DNA of 45,163 nt from Anaerolinea sp. (lineage in GTDB: Bacteria > Chloroflexota > Anaerolineae > Anaerolineales > Villigracilaceae): NCBI GenBank assembly GCA_020723805.1, contig DYID01000006.1:1-45163 (forward strand), read 5' to 3'. The notes beneath the pieces are model-generated. The model worked only from the letters and a program-made list of their open reading frames with translations. It ran no database searches and had not been told where the DNA came from. The translations under genes and the position numbers were made by a program. Below are positions 1-7,522 of the stretch, one piece after another. How positions within the stretch are numbered: the stretch's first letter is position 1; each line of letters starts with the position of its first letter.

Positions 1-1
1 C

Positions 2-280
2 GATGTTATCCACGTTTATGAAGCGGGGCTCGACCAAACTCCCGACCCTGAAATCCTTCGGTCCGCAGTGGAAAATCATCGAGCCGTTGTTACGTTTAAC
101 ACCAAAGACTTCATTCCGCTTGCCCATCAATACGCAATCGAAAGCAGAGTGCATTACGGCATTGTCGTTTCCAATGAAATTTCACAAGGCGAATTAAAGA
201 GGCGGGTGACAAAGTTGCTGGAAAGCGTTTCGGCAGAAGAAATGATGAACATGGTTCGCTTTTTGCAAGATTTCAAGTAA
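2..280 (+). CDS. DUF5615-like PIN-fold toxin, 5' end outside window
   Basis: The open frame runs from the window edge to TAA at 278-280, so only the C-terminal ~92 residues are visible. It contains TPDPEILRSA and VVTFNTKDF, typical of DUF5615 (Mut7-C/PIN-like) proteins, which are usually the toxin-like partner of a DUF433 antitoxin; that partner would lie just left of the window. The final region is helical (LESVSAEEMMNMVRFLQDF). The stop codon directly abuts the first aldehyde-dehydrogenase-like tail fragment, mirroring the PIN toxin gene further right. The family call rests on motif recall only. Function as an RNase toxin is inferred. Confidence 0.6.
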   Translation, partial: DVIHVYEAGLDQTPDPEILRSAVENHRAVVTFNTKDFIPLAHQYAIESRVHYGIVVSNEISQGELKRRVTKLLESVSAEEMMNMVRFLQDFK

Positions 281-421
281 ACCGCCGCCGCCAACATGAA
301 ACGGACGTGGGTCAACTACGGCTTGCCGCGCGATTGGATGTCCCGCGAGCAGGGCGAAGGTCACGAGTTCCTGCACGAGGCGACGCAGGTGAAGAATATC
401 TGGACGCCGACGGGGGAGTGA
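281..421 (+). pseudogene. Aldehyde dehydrogenase-like 3' end fragment, copy 1
   Basis: Directly after the DUF5615 stop there is a frame ending at TGA 419-421 that reads MKRTWVNYGLPRDW and later ATQVKNIWTPTGE. This looks like the last ~45 residues of an NAD(P)-dependent aldehyde dehydrogenase, whose family proteins often end in a K-x-IW-x-x-x-GE type tail. No catalytic part is present, so it is a fragment, not a gene. Positions 323-422 recur at 1103-1202 with only two mismatches in 100 bases. The dehydrogenase identity is a recollection of family endings and is only moderately certain; the repeat itself is certain. Confidence 0.5.
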
Positions 422-441
422 GACGCGACTTTTGAAGTTGG

Positions 442-447
442 TATAAT
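442..447 (+). promoter_or_regulatory. -10 box TATAAT of the antitoxin-PIN operon
   Basis: TATAAT lies 16 nt before the antitoxin ATG at 464, with a GAGGTGAG ribosome binding site between. No convincing -35 element is visible; the expected position falls in the tail of the dehydrogenase-like fragment. Confidence 0.65.
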
Positions 448-463
448 TTGAATGAGGTGAGCC

Positions 464-697
464 ATGACTAATTTAGAACAAACCATTATGCTTGAAATTT
501 CCACCCTGCCGGAAAGACGGTTGGCGGACGTCTTGGCGTTTATCCGCTACTTGAAGTTGAGTATTCCCCCTGAAGAAAGAGACCTGGAAGAACGATTCGA
601 CAAAGCGCTTAAATCAATCCGCGACCGCGCGAAACAAATGAACATTACCGATGAAGATATTGAAGCCGAAATCCGCGCTGTGCGGGATGGTAAATGA
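464..697 (+). CDS. Small antitoxin-like protein of a PIN toxin pair
   Basis: This 77-residue acidic and basic helical protein (MTNLEQTIMLEISTLPERR, LADVLAFIRYLK) resembles DUF2281/RelB-type antitoxins that precede COG1569-type PIN toxins. It likely binds and neutralises the toxin and represses its own promoter, as family members do. The start is supported by the GAGGTGAG site and a TATAAT box. Its stop overlaps the start of the next gene by 4 nt, the usual coupling of an antitoxin and toxin. The region is flanked on both sides by copies of the same dehydrogenase-like tail. Confidence 0.65.
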   Translation: MTNLEQTIMLEISTLPERRLADVLAFIRYLKLSIPPEERDLEERFDKALKSIRDRAKQMNITDEDIEAEIRAVRDGK

Positions 698-1098
698 TGC
701 GCGTGGTTTTGGATACGAACATTTTTCTATCCTCCATTTTGGGCGGAAAATTGAGCGTCATCATTGATGAGTGGAAAGCGGGAAAATTCAAGTTGATCGT
801 ATCTGAGGCAATTGCCCGCGAGTACCTCGATGTGATCAACCGCCCAAAATTCAAGATTCCGCCAATTGAAATTGTGACGGTCGCCGAGTATCTTTTGCAG
901 ACCGCTGAATTTGTCACGCCAGAAGAAGAGGTCCTCGTCGTTGTTGCCGACCCTACCGACAATAAATTTCTTGAAGCGGCGCTTGTTGGAAAGGTCAATT
1001 ATATTGTCAGCGGAGACAGCCACCTGCTGGAACTGGGTTCTTTCAGGGGAATTCCGATTATCAGAGCGGCGGATTTCATCGCATTGCTGAAGTCATAA
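694..1098 (+). CDS. PIN-domain toxin, COG1569 family
   Basis: The 134-residue product fits a putative type II toxin with a PIN nuclease fold. Visible acidic active-site positions are D in VVLDTNIF near the start, E in REYLDV near residue 47, D in DPTDNKFLEAA and D in SGDSHLL. These four would bind Mg2+ and cleave RNA. Length and motif order match the family of about 135 residues, so it appears intact. It starts with tandem ATG codons overlapping the antitoxin stop. Downstream, five bases after the stop, the second tail repeat begins. Confidence 0.82.
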   Translation: MMRVVLDTNIFLSSILGGKLSVIIDEWKAGKFKLIVSEAIAREYLDVINRPKFKIPPIEIVTVAEYLLQTAEFVTPEEEVLVVVADPTDNKFLEAALVGKVNYIVSGDSHLLELGSFRGIPIIRAADFIALLKS

Positions 1099-1102
1099 AT
1101 TT

Positions 1103-1201
1103 TTGCCGCTCGATTGGATGTCTCGCGAGCAGGGCGAAGGTCACGAGTTCCTGCACGAGGCGACGCAGGTGAAGAATATCTGGACGCCGACGGGGGAGTG
1201 A
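1103..1201 (+). pseudogene. Aldehyde dehydrogenase-like 3' end fragment, copy 2
   Basis: The second copy of the dehydrogenase-like tail starts five bases after the PIN toxin stop and ends with the same TGA at 1199-1201. It aligns with 323-421 at a constant offset of 780 bases, with differences at only two positions. It lacks the first part of copy 1 (MKRTWVNYG). A fragment of a larger gene duplicated on both sides of a toxin-antitoxin cassette is the simplest reading. Confidence 0.6.
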
Positions 1202-1236
1202 GGGGGAGGGGAGAAAGTAAAGAATAGCGAGTAGCG

Positions 1237-1269
1237 AAAACTCCGAAGTTTCAATGACTTCGGAGTTTT
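1237..1269. terminator. Bidirectional hairpin terminator
   Basis: Stem AAAACTCCGAAGT (1237-1249) pairs with ACTTCGGAGTTTT (1257-1269), a 13-bp perfect stem with a 7-nt loop. It has A tract on one side and T tract on the other, so it can end transcription from both the left (toxin region, plus) and the right (dimethylargininase operon, minus). Confidence 0.85.
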
Positions 1270-1287
1270 GATTTTCACAAGGTCGCT

Positions 1288-2049
1288 TCACCCCAGAATC
1301 AAACTGCAACAGGTGACTGCGCCTTCTGCCTTGGCGAGTTCATCCACTTCGACGGGGAGGACTTTGTAGCCATGTTCTTCGAGTTTGGCGCGGGTTTGGG
1401 GAAAGGCGGCGGGGAAGATGACCACATCACCGACGGGCAGGCAGTTCGCCGCGTGCGGTTCAGAGGGGTCTATTTCGATCAGGCGGTAATCGGCGAAATA
1501 GGCTGTGTCCACCCAGTTTTTGTTGATGAGCAGGGTGTGATCGTCCACGCGGGTGACGGCGGATTTGAGATGCAGGCAATCGCGGAGGGGAACGCCCGTG
1601 ACGATGTAGCCGTATCCGTTCAGGAGTTGCTGTAACTGGCGGATCGCTTCGTCGTTGCTGCGGGTGGAGATGCCGACAAAGATGCGCTTGCCCACGACAA
1701 GTACATCGCCGCCGTCGAGGGTGGCGGGTTCACGGATGAACAGCAGTTTGACGAGAGGGGACAAGGCTTGGGCGATGGATTCGACTTCGGGTTTGCGCGA
1801 ATCAGCCCCAGGTCGGGTGAGAAGCGCTGCCTCAGGCAGGATGACGGCTGTGTCTTCGACAAAAACCGAGTCGGGCAGGTTTGCTTCGGCGGGAAGTTCC
1901 AGTATGTTGCATCCCAATTGTTTGAGGGCGTTCACGTAGGCACGGTGCTGAGCGCGCGCCCTGTCCACGTCAATGGGCGTGCGCTCGATGTGGGTGATTT
2001 CGCACTCGTTGAAGCGCGGGCTGATGTCTCGCGTGATGGCGAGCGGCAT
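1288..2049 (-). CDS. ddaH: Dimethylarginine dimethylaminohydrolase-like enzyme
   Basis: The 253-residue product belongs to the amidinotransferase/guanidino-modifying fold. It has VFVEDTAV (64-70), LDGGDVLVVG (111-120), CLHLKSAV (158-165) and a C-terminal TCCSLIL. D112, H160 and C247 are the likely catalytic Asp-His-Cys positions. The family hydrolyses methylated arginine to citrulline and an amine. Length matches short bacterial DDAH. Its ATG follows the ATPase gene stop with no gap, so it is the last cistron of the amino acid transporter operon. Arginine deiminase-type activity on another guanidino compound is possible; the exact substrate is inferred. Confidence 0.85.
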   Translation of the reverse strand: MPLAITRDISPRFNECEITHIERTPIDVDRARAQHRAYVNALKQLGCNILELPAEANLPDSVFVEDTAVILPEAALLTRPGADSRKPEVESIAQALSPLVKLLFIREPATLDGGDVLVVGKRIFVGISTRSNDEAIRQLQQLLNGYGYIVTGVPLRDCLHLKSAVTRVDDHTLLINKNWVDTAYFADYRLIEIDPSEPHAANCLPVGDVVIFPAAFPQTRAKLEEHGYKVLPVEVDELAKAEGAVTCCSLILG

Positions 2050-2814
2050 TTATCTTTCCCCGGAGCGGTAGCGTTCGATGAGTGCTTTGGTGCGCGGGTC
2101 CTGCGGCTGGCTGAAGAGAATTTCGGGTTTTGCCTCTTCGATAATTTGACCGTCTGCCATGACGAGGACGCGGTCTGCCACTTCGCGGGCGAAGCCCATT
2201 TCGTGCGTGACGACCAGCATGGTCATGCCGTCTTTGGCGACCTTTTGCATGACGTTGAGCACTTCGCCGATAAGTTCGGGGTCGAGTGCGGAGGTGGGTT
2301 CGTCGAAGAGCATGACCTTGGGCTGCATGGTGAGGGCGCGGGCAATGGCGACGCGCTGTTTCTGACCGCCGGAGAGGCGGTTGGGATATTCGTTCTTTTT
2401 GAAGAGCAAGCCGACGCTGTCGAGATTTTGCTCGGCAAGCTCGATGGCTTGTTTGCGATCCATGCCCTTGACGGTGACGGGTCCTTCGATGACGTTTTCC
2501 AGCACGCTCATGTGAGGGAAGAGGTTGAATTCTTGAAAGACCATGCCAGTTCGCAGGCGGATGTCGTGGATTGCCTGACGGTGTTCGCGGGTGGTGCCGT
2601 TGTGGATTTCGACGCGGATGCCGTCCACTTCGATGACCCCGCGCGACGGGTCTTCCAGAAAGTTGATGCAGCGCAGGAGCGTGCTCTTGCCGGAGCCGCT
2701 GCGTCCGATGATGCAAACCACCTCGCGCGGCTGAACTTGGAGGGAGATGTCCTTCAGGACGTGCAGCAAGCCAAAGTACTTATCGAGGTTTTCGATTTTG
2801 ACGATGGGCGCCAT
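2050..2814 (-). CDS. Polar amino acid ABC transporter, ATP-binding protein
   Basis: This 254-residue ATPase drives import through the neighbouring permease. Walker A is GRSGSGKST, the signature is LSGGQKQR and Walker B is VMLFDEPTS; the H-loop is in VVTHEMGFA. The pattern is that of GlnQ/HisP-type ATPases. The ATG at 2814 is chosen over longer upstream extensions because the N-terminus [15 protein letters not shown] matches the family and AAAGGAG lies 8-9 nt upstream, inside the end of the permease gene. The upstream extension overlaps the permease and is low complexity. It follows the permease stop by 2 nt and is itself followed directly by the dimethylargininase-like gene. Confidence 0.93.
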   Translation of the reverse strand: MAPIVKIENLDKYFGLLHVLKDISLQVQPREVVCIIGRSGSGKSTLLRCINFLEDPSRGVIEVDGIRVEIHNGTTREHRQAIHDIRLRTGMVFQEFNLFPHMSVLENVIEGPVTVKGMDRKQAIELAEQNLDSVGLLFKKNEYPNRLSGGQKQRVAIARALTMQPKVMLFDEPTSALDPELIGEVLNVMQKVAKDGMTMLVVTHEMGFAREVADRVLVMADGQIIEEAKPEILFSQPQDPRTKALIERYRSGER

Positions 2815-2816
2815 GG

Positions 2817-3656
2817 TTAGCGGTCTCCTTTGGCGAGGCGGGCTTCGATGATGCTTTGGATGTAGGTCAGGATGATGGTCATGAGCCAGTAGAAAACAGC
2901 CGCCATGATGAGCGCTTCGAGGTTGTTGAACTGGGCGCGTCCGACGCGGGTGGCGCGCCACATGATTTCATGCACGAAGCCGGTGGCAGAGACGAGCGCC
3001 GAGTCCTTGGTCATGGCGATGAAGTCGTTGCCGATGGGCGGGATGGCGAAGCGCAGCGCCTGCGGCAGGATGATGCGTTTCATCGTCTGCCAGGGAGTCA
3101 TGCCGAGCGCCATGGCAGCCTCGCGTTGACCGCGCCCGACGGAGGCAAGCCCGGCGCGGAAAATTTCGCTCATGTAGGCGCCATAGTTCAGCCCCAGCGC
3201 AATGACGCCGGCGAACAAGCCGGTCAGGACGATGCCTAACTGAGGCAGGGCGAGGAAGAAGAAGAAGATTTGCAAATAGAGCGGCGTTCCGCGGATGAGG
3301 GAAACGTAAAACGTGCTGAGCGCGTAGAAGGGCGGGAATTTGGAGAGCCGTCCCAATGCGGCGATTAGGGCGAGGACGATAGCCAGCGAAATGGAAAGAA
3401 ATGAAACCAGAAGAGTCTGCCACACCCCCCCTGCAATAAAGGTAAGGTTTTTCTGGATGAATTCCATGTTCAGGGCGATTGCCTGAAAGCCAAGAAAACT
3501 TTGACCACTGAATAGGTACACCAAAAGAAGGAACAAGACCCCCCATGTGACAGACACCCACATGTTGAACTGGCGCGATTTGCGGAGTTGCGCTTCGTAA
3601 AGCAGTTCGGCGTGTGTCTTTTGCAGGGCGGGGTCGGAATGCATGATTGCGCTCAT
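2817..3656 (-). CDS. Polar amino acid ABC transporter permease
   Basis: The 279-residue membrane protein has an N-terminal cytoplasmic stretch, a first membrane segment ([12 protein letters not shown]) and then the HisM/GlnP-type core. The ATPase-contacting EAA loop is visible as [26 protein letters not shown]. About five hydrophobic segments follow. It forms the channel for a periplasm-type binding protein; here the binding protein is a lipoprotein, which fits a monoderm or Chloroflexi-like envelope. It is preceded by the binding-protein gene and an intergenic hairpin. Confidence 0.9.
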   Translation of the reverse strand: MSAIMHSDPALQKTHAELLYEAQLRKSRQFNMWVSVTWGVLFLLLVYLFSGQSFLGFQAIALNMEFIQKNLTFIAGGVWQTLLVSFLSISLAIVLALIAALGRLSKFPPFYALSTFYVSLIRGTPLYLQIFFFFLALPQLGIVLTGLFAGVIALGLNYGAYMSEIFRAGLASVGRGQREAAMALGMTPWQTMKRIILPQALRFAIPPIGNDFIAMTKDSALVSATGFVHEIMWRATRVGRAQFNNLEALIMAAVFYWLMTIILTYIQSIIEARLAKGDR

Positions 3657-3700
3657 AATGACGCTTGTTCCTTTCGTTGCAGAGAGCGGAATGAAAGCAC

Positions 3701-3727
3701 AGGGAGGCGGAATTCCTCCGCCTCCCT
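3701..3727. other. GC-rich hairpin between binding-protein and permease genes
   Basis: AGGGAGGCGGA (3701-3711) pairs with TCCGCCTCCCT (3717-3727), an 11-bp stem with a 5-nt loop. It sits in the message just after the binding-protein stop. There is no strong U tract after it, so it more likely protects the upstream message end or causes partial termination, which would give excess binding protein over permease. That role is inferred. Confidence 0.7.
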
Positions 3728-3744
3728 GATGGTATGTTATACCT

Positions 3745-4656
3745 TTATTTAGGCGCCTGCGTCAGGTCTTCGCCGAGCCATTTGATGGACAGTTGCGAGA
3801 GGCGACCGTCGCTGTGCATGGCGGTGAAGATCTTGTTGACTTCTTCGCGCAAGGTGTCGGTGGGCAGGCTGGAGGATTTGTCGAACGCGGCAGCCAGTTC
3901 CTCGGAGTAGACCGGCGAGCCCAGTTGAACCACCGGGAAGCCGGCGGCAATGTTGGCATTGACCACTGTCATCGAGGTGACGTAACCGACAAAGTCCTGG
4001 CGTCCGGCGGCGATTGCCTGAGCGCATTCCTGGTCGGTCGGAAGCGGGACGATTTTCACGTCTTTGGGCGGCTGGGCATAAATGGACGATTCGGGCAAGC
4101 CCAGACCCTCGAAGTCGCCGCTCAGCCATTGCTCATAGGTGGTGGCGCTGCCCACGCAGAGCGCCTGACCGTTCAGGTCTTCCAGCGAGGTGATGCCTGC
4201 ATCCGCGCGGACGGCAATGACAGCCGGAGCGTAGTAATACGGCACGCTGAAATCCAGCACTTTCTGGCGGGCGGTGGTGATGGTCATCGAGCCGATGCTG
4301 ACATCCCATTTGTCTGCCCAGTTGCCGGCGGTGATGAGGTCCCAGTCGGGGGTGGCGAAGCAGGTTTCCACACCCAAGCCCTTGCCCACTTCCACAGCGA
4401 CCTCGACATCGAAGCCCTGCATTTCCGCAGATGTCAGGGCGTCGGCCGGGCATTTGGTGTCGGCGGGGCGCTGACCGTCAGTGTTGAGGAAAGATTGGGG
4501 TTCGTAGTTCGGGTCGGTGGAGACCAGGATATAGCCGCGCTGTTTGATGGCGTCCAGTAAAGTCGCCGGCTTGGCTTCCCCGCCGCCTCCCGTACAGGCA
4601 GCGAGCACGAGAACGGCAACAATCCCCACTGCAAGAATGTTATACAGCCTTTTCAT
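3745..4656 (-). CDS. Amino acid ABC transporter substrate-binding lipoprotein
   Basis: This 303-residue family 3 solute-binding protein begins with a lipoprotein signal peptide whose lipobox is L18-A-A-C21. The mature part has the usual start LLDAIKQRGYILVSTDPNYEPQSF and domain features such as WDLITAGNWADKWDVSIGSMTIT and FSVPYYYAPAV. A Gly-rich spacer (TGGGGEAK) follows the lipid-attached Cys. It is the first gene of the operon with permease, ATPase and dimethylargininase-like enzyme, so an arginine or methylarginine-type ligand is plausible but not shown. GGAGGAG precedes the ATG. Confidence 0.92.
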   Translation of the reverse strand: MKRLYNILAVGIVAVLVLAACTGGGGEAKPATLLDAIKQRGYILVSTDPNYEPQSFLNTDGQRPADTKCPADALTSAEMQGFDVEVAVEVGKGLGVETCFATPDWDLITAGNWADKWDVSIGSMTITTARQKVLDFSVPYYYAPAVIAVRADAGITSLEDLNGQALCVGSATTYEQWLSGDFEGLGLPESSIYAQPPKDVKIVPLPTDQECAQAIAAGRQDFVGYVTSMTVVNANIAAGFPVVQLGSPVYSEELAAAFDKSSSLPTDTLREEVNKIFTAMHSDGRLSQLSIKWLGEDLTQAPK

Positions 4657-4683
4657 TTCTCCTCCAAAAAATGGAATTGGTTT

Positions 4684-4702
4684 AAGGCAATTGCATTGCC
4701 TT
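4684..4702. repeat. Palindrome upstream of the transporter operon
   Basis: AAGGCAAT (4684-4691) and ATTGCCTT (4695-4702) form an inverted repeat with a 3-base centre in the 5' leader of the binding-protein gene. A similar palindrome with the same AAGGCAA/TTGCCTT ends lies at 5214-5235. It could be an operator or a member of a dispersed palindrome family; the different spacing argues against a single shared regulator. Confidence 0.55.
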
Positions 4703-4769
4703 ACGACGTAGTTTAAGCATAGACTATTTTCGGCAATTCGGCAAGGTTCATGCGCCTTTTTTCAAATGG

Positions 4770-4775
4770 TAAAAT
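4770..4775 (+). promoter_or_regulatory. -10 box TAAAAT of the SCP2-AOR unit
   Basis: TAAAAT in the context ATGGTAAAATTGC resembles other -10 boxes of this window. It precedes the SCP2 gene ATG at 4805, with GGAGG at 4796-4800 between. Confidence 0.5.
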
Positions 4776-4804
4776 TGCAGCATCATCATGATTTGGAGGC
4801 GGAT

Positions 4805-5215
4805 ATGGCGGCAGTGTTTCCGAGTGAAGAATGGCTGAATGAACTGGCAGAGAAACTGAATTCCGATGAACGGTATGCGGATGTTGCCAGGAATTGGGAA
4901 GGCGACTTGTTCTTCTTCATCGAGCCGGAGGGGAATCTCAAGGAACGGCTCACGTTCTATCTGGACCTGTGGCATGGGAAGTGCCGAAAGGTCGAATACC
5001 AGCCCGCGCCGGAATCTCACCCCAGCCCCGCCTTCACGTTGACCGCCTCTTACGGCAACATCGCCGCCATCCTTTCGGGCAAACTGAACCCCATGACTGC
5101 AATGATGACCAGCAAATTGAAGGTCAAGGGCAGTCTGGGCTATATGATGCGCAACGTGCCGACCGTGCTGGATTTTGTCCGCGTGGCGCAGGCAGTGACG
5201 ACGGAGATTATGTAA
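4805..5215 (+). CDS. SCP2 sterol-binding domain protein
   Basis: The 136-residue product looks like a stand-alone SCP2 (sterol carrier protein 2) domain: FPSEEWLNELAEKLNSDERY at the start, a GDLFFFIEP strand, FTLTASYGNIAAILSGKLNP, MTSKLKVKGSLGYMMRN and a terminal helix. Such proteins bind lipids or other hydrophobic ligands in a tunnel. The ATG at 4805 is preferred to the upstream one at 4766 because GGAGG lies 4-5 nt before it, and because 4766 overlaps the presumed -10 box. It lies 30 nt before the first AOR gene and probably shares its transcript. A link between ligand carriage and the oxidoreductase is speculative. Confidence 0.8.
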   Translation: MAAVFPSEEWLNELAEKLNSDERYADVARNWEGDLFFFIEPEGNLKERLTFYLDLWHGKCRKVEYQPAPESHPSPAFTLTASYGNIAAILSGKLNPMTAMMTSKLKVKGSLGYMMRNVPTVLDFVRVAQAVTTEIM

Positions 5216-5236
5216 GGCAACATTCATGTTGCCTTA
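5213..5236. repeat. Palindromic element at the SCP2 stop codon
   Basis: AAGGCAACAT (5214-5223) and ATGTTGCCTT (5226-5235) form a perfect 10-bp inverted repeat with a 2-base centre. It begins inside the SCP2 stop codon. It shares the core ACATTCATGT with a hairpin at 32540-32552 that also sits beside a stop codon. Confidence 0.75.
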
Positions 5237-5245
5237 TTACATGCT

Positions 5246-7069
5246 ATGCAGCCCATCCTCAAAATTGACCTCACGACAGGAAAAACCGAAGAGTATGTCA
5301 TCCCGAAAAAGTGGGAAAGGGATTTTCTGGGCGGCGCTTCTCTTGCCGCCCGCATTCTCTACGAATATCTGACCCCCGCTCTGGACCCGCTCTCGCCGGA
5401 TGCGCCGCTCCTCTTTATGACCGGTCCGCTGACCGGCACCTCCGGTCCCACCACAGGGCGCTTCGTGGTCTGCGGGAAAAGTCCCGCTACCGGGCTGTGG
5501 GCGGAATCCAACATCGGCGGCTTTTGGGGACCCGAACTGCGGAAAGCCGGCTACGACGGGTTGTGGATTGTGGGAAAGGCGTCAGCGCCGGTTTATCTCT
5601 GGTTGAGCGGGAACAGGCTCGAGGTCCGACCGGCGGCGCATTTGTGGGGCTTGGATACATACCAGACGCAGGATAAGGTCAAAGAGGAGACCGGCGTCAA
5701 GTCTGCGAGAGTCTGCGTGATTGGACCGGCGGGAGAGAAGGGAGTCCTGTTCGCGTCCATGATGTGCGATCACGGACGCATGGCGGGGCGGACGGGCTTG
5801 GGCGCGGTGATGGGAGCGAAGAATCTCAAGGCGGTGGCGGTGCATGGGGAGCGGGAAATCCCCGTGTTCGACCTGACGAAGTACAAGGCGCTGCGCTCGG
5901 AGTCGAACCGTAAACTGAAAGAGGACAACGAGGCGAAGGTACTGCGTGAACTGGGGACGGCGGGCGCGGCGAATTATGCGGAATATCTCGGCGCGATGCC
6001 GGTGAAGTATTTTTCGAGCGGGTCGTTTCCTGCCGTGGACGAGGTCTCCGGCGCGAAGATGACCGAGAGCATTCTGGTGGGGCAGAGCGCCTGCCAGGGA
6101 TGTGTGATTGCCTGCGGACGGGTGGTGAAACTGCCCGGCGACTCGGTCAAGCGCAAAGGTCCCGAACACGAGACGATGGTCGGTTTTGGCGCGAATCTGC
6201 TGAATGACAATCTGGCTTCCATCGTGGAGTTGGGGGAGTTGTGCGACCGCTATGGCATGGATACCATCAGCACAAGTAACACCATCGGCTTGGCGTTTCG
6301 TTTGTACGAGAAGGGGATCGTCACGAAAGAGGATACCGGCGGCATCGAGTTGAAGTGGGGGGATGTGGATGCCATACAGCAATTGGTGCGCCTGACCGCC
6401 TCCCGTGAGGGGCTTGGCGACCTGCTGGCGCAAGGCTCGAAGCGATTCGGCGCGTATTTCGGTGCGGAAGAGGAAGCCGTGCAGGTCAACGGACTCGAAG
6501 TGGCGTGCCATGATCCGCGCGGGGTATCGGGGATGGCGCTCTCGTATGCCACCAGTCCGCGCGGGGCGTGTCACAACCAGTCCGATTACTTCTTTGTGGA
6601 TTGGGGTCACTCGCACGAGGAGATTGGCATCGAGTTCATGGATCGTCACGCTCAGGCGGAGAAAGCCGCCAATGTGGCGCGGCATCAAAACTGGCGCTCG
6701 GTGGATAACGCCCTCGTCACCTGCATCTTCGCCAATGTGGAGGCGCAGGAAAAGGTGGACCTCATCAACGCCGCCTGCGGCTTGGACTGGTCGGTGGAGG
6801 AGATGATGAAGTTCGGCGAACGGTCATGGAATCTGAAGCGCGCCATCAATAACCGCCTCGGGCTGACCGCCCAAAACGACAAATTGCCGAAGGCTCTGCT
6901 CACGCCTCTGCCCGACGGCGGCTCGGCGGGATTTGTCCCGGACATTGCGGCGATGCTTTCTGCCTACTACGAAGCGCGCGGCTGGGATGGAACGACCGGC
7001 AAGCCGACATGGGAGAAATTGACTGACCTGGGTTTGGAGGATGTGGCGCGGGATTTGTGGGAGAAATAA
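5246..7069 (+). CDS. Aldehyde:ferredoxin oxidoreductase family protein, copy 1
   Basis: This 607-residue protein has the full AOR layout. The N-terminal domain carries GPLTGTSGPTTGRFVVCGKSP and the cofactor-binding GRTGLGAVMGAKNLKAVAV. The [4Fe-4S] ligands are C283, C286 and C290 (CQGCVIAC) and C493 (VTCIF), nearly the same positions as in Pyrococcus AOR. The enzymes use a tungsten or molybdenum bis-pterin cofactor to oxidise aldehydes or related carbonyl compounds with ferredoxin. Substrate is unknown. No Shine-Dalgarno site is visible before ATG 5246; the SCP2 gene stops 30 nt upstream and translation may be linked to it. A second AOR lies at 40.9 kb. Confidence 0.93.
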   Translation: MQPILKIDLTTGKTEEYVIPKKWERDFLGGASLAARILYEYLTPALDPLSPDAPLLFMTGPLTGTSGPTTGRFVVCGKSPATGLWAESNIGGFWGPELRKAGYDGLWIVGKASAPVYLWLSGNRLEVRPAAHLWGLDTYQTQDKVKEETGVKSARVCVIGPAGEKGVLFASMMCDHGRMAGRTGLGAVMGAKNLKAVAVHGEREIPVFDLTKYKALRSESNRKLKEDNEAKVLRELGTAGAANYAEYLGAMPVKYFSSGSFPAVDEVSGAKMTESILVGQSACQGCVIACGRVVKLPGDSVKRKGPEHETMVGFGANLLNDNLASIVELGELCDRYGMDTISTSNTIGLAFRLYEKGIVTKEDTGGIELKWGDVDAIQQLVRLTASREGLGDLLAQGSKRFGAYFGAEEEAVQVNGLEVACHDPRGVSGMALSYATSPRGACHNQSDYFFVDWGHSHEEIGIEFMDRHAQAEKAANVARHQNWRSVDNALVTCIFANVEAQEKVDLINAACGLDWSVEEMMKFGERSWNLKRAINNRLGLTAQNDKLPKALLTPLPDGGSAGFVPDIAAMLSAYYEARGWDGTTGKPTWEKLTDLGLEDVARDLWEK

Positions 7070-7098
7070 AACATGGATATGTTTCCATATCCATGTTT
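7069..7098. terminator. Hairpin after the first AOR gene
   Basis: AAACATGGATATG (7069-7081) pairs perfectly with CATATCCATGTTT (7086-7098) around a TTTC loop. It starts at the AOR stop codon and lies between this gene and the convergent HI0074-like gene. The T tract is short. Confidence 0.7.
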
Positions 7099-7129
7099 GA
7101 AATGCAATTCCTAATTCCATAACGGAATG

Positions 7130-7522
7130 CTAAACGTTCTTTTCCATACCTTCCAGCCATTTCTGTAAAACATCAACGTATTTTGTAATGTCACGATAAA
7201 CGGACCTTGCCAGTTTCTCGTTGTAGGTATGCACGGTCATGTTCCTCGCTTCTGCCATGTGGAGGGCGGTTTGGGCAGTTTTTTCATCGAACAGCCCGAC
7301 TTGCCAGCAAGCGCGGATTGCGCTCTTCGGTGAATTGGCAGTCAACCCTTCCATTTCATTTAGATAGAGTTGCGCGGCTTTCCAGACCGCCTCAAAGGTA
7401 TATTCGAAGCGCTGAATGGCGGCGTCCCGCTCGACATCGGTGAGTTTGGTTTTATCGGTCAATTCGCGGAGGGTAAGCAATGCTTTTCGTGCAACGGTTA
7501 GCCGTTCTTTTATTCTTTCCAT
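7130..7522 (-). CDS. HI0074-like nucleotidyltransferase partner, HEPN-related
   Basis: The 130-residue helical protein resembles HI0074 'nucleotidyltransferase substrate binding' proteins: FEYTFEAVWKAAQLYL, AIRACWQVGL and RNMTVHTYNE. The R-x4-H motif in RNMTVH corresponds to the catalytic HEPN RNase signature. It is encoded after and overlapping the MNT gene by 13 nt, with GGAGGG before its ATG. Such HEPN-MNT pairs act as toxin-antitoxin modules in which the MNT protein modifies or blocks the HEPN toxin. Intact in length. Confidence 0.85.
   Translation of the reverse strand: MERIKERLTVARKALLTLRELTDKTKLTDVERDAAIQRFEYTFEAVWKAAQLYLNEMEGLTANSPKSAIRACWQVGLFDEKTAQTALHMAEARNMTVHTYNEKLARSVYRDITKYVDVLQKWLEGMEKNV

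Noticed and set aside
296-421. Independent small protein starting MKRTWVNYGL
   Set aside because: No promoter or ribosome binding site; the same tail recurs at 1103-1201, so it is a gene fragment.
1768-2820. 350-residue open frame on the plus strand
   Set aside because: Antisense to the dimethylargininase and ATPase genes, both of which have clear motifs.
3701-3727. Full terminator ending the binding-protein transcript
   Set aside because: No clear U tract follows on the minus strand and the downstream permease lacks its own visible promoter.
4684-5235. One regulator binding both AAGGCAA/TTGCCTT palindromes
   Set aside because: The half-site spacing differs (5 versus 8 bases), so a common operator is not supported.
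6722-6784. Cys in NAACGLDW as the fourth AOR cluster ligand
   Set aside because: The Cys in VTCIF at residue 493 aligns by position with the fourth ligand of known AORs and with SSGLC of the second AOR.
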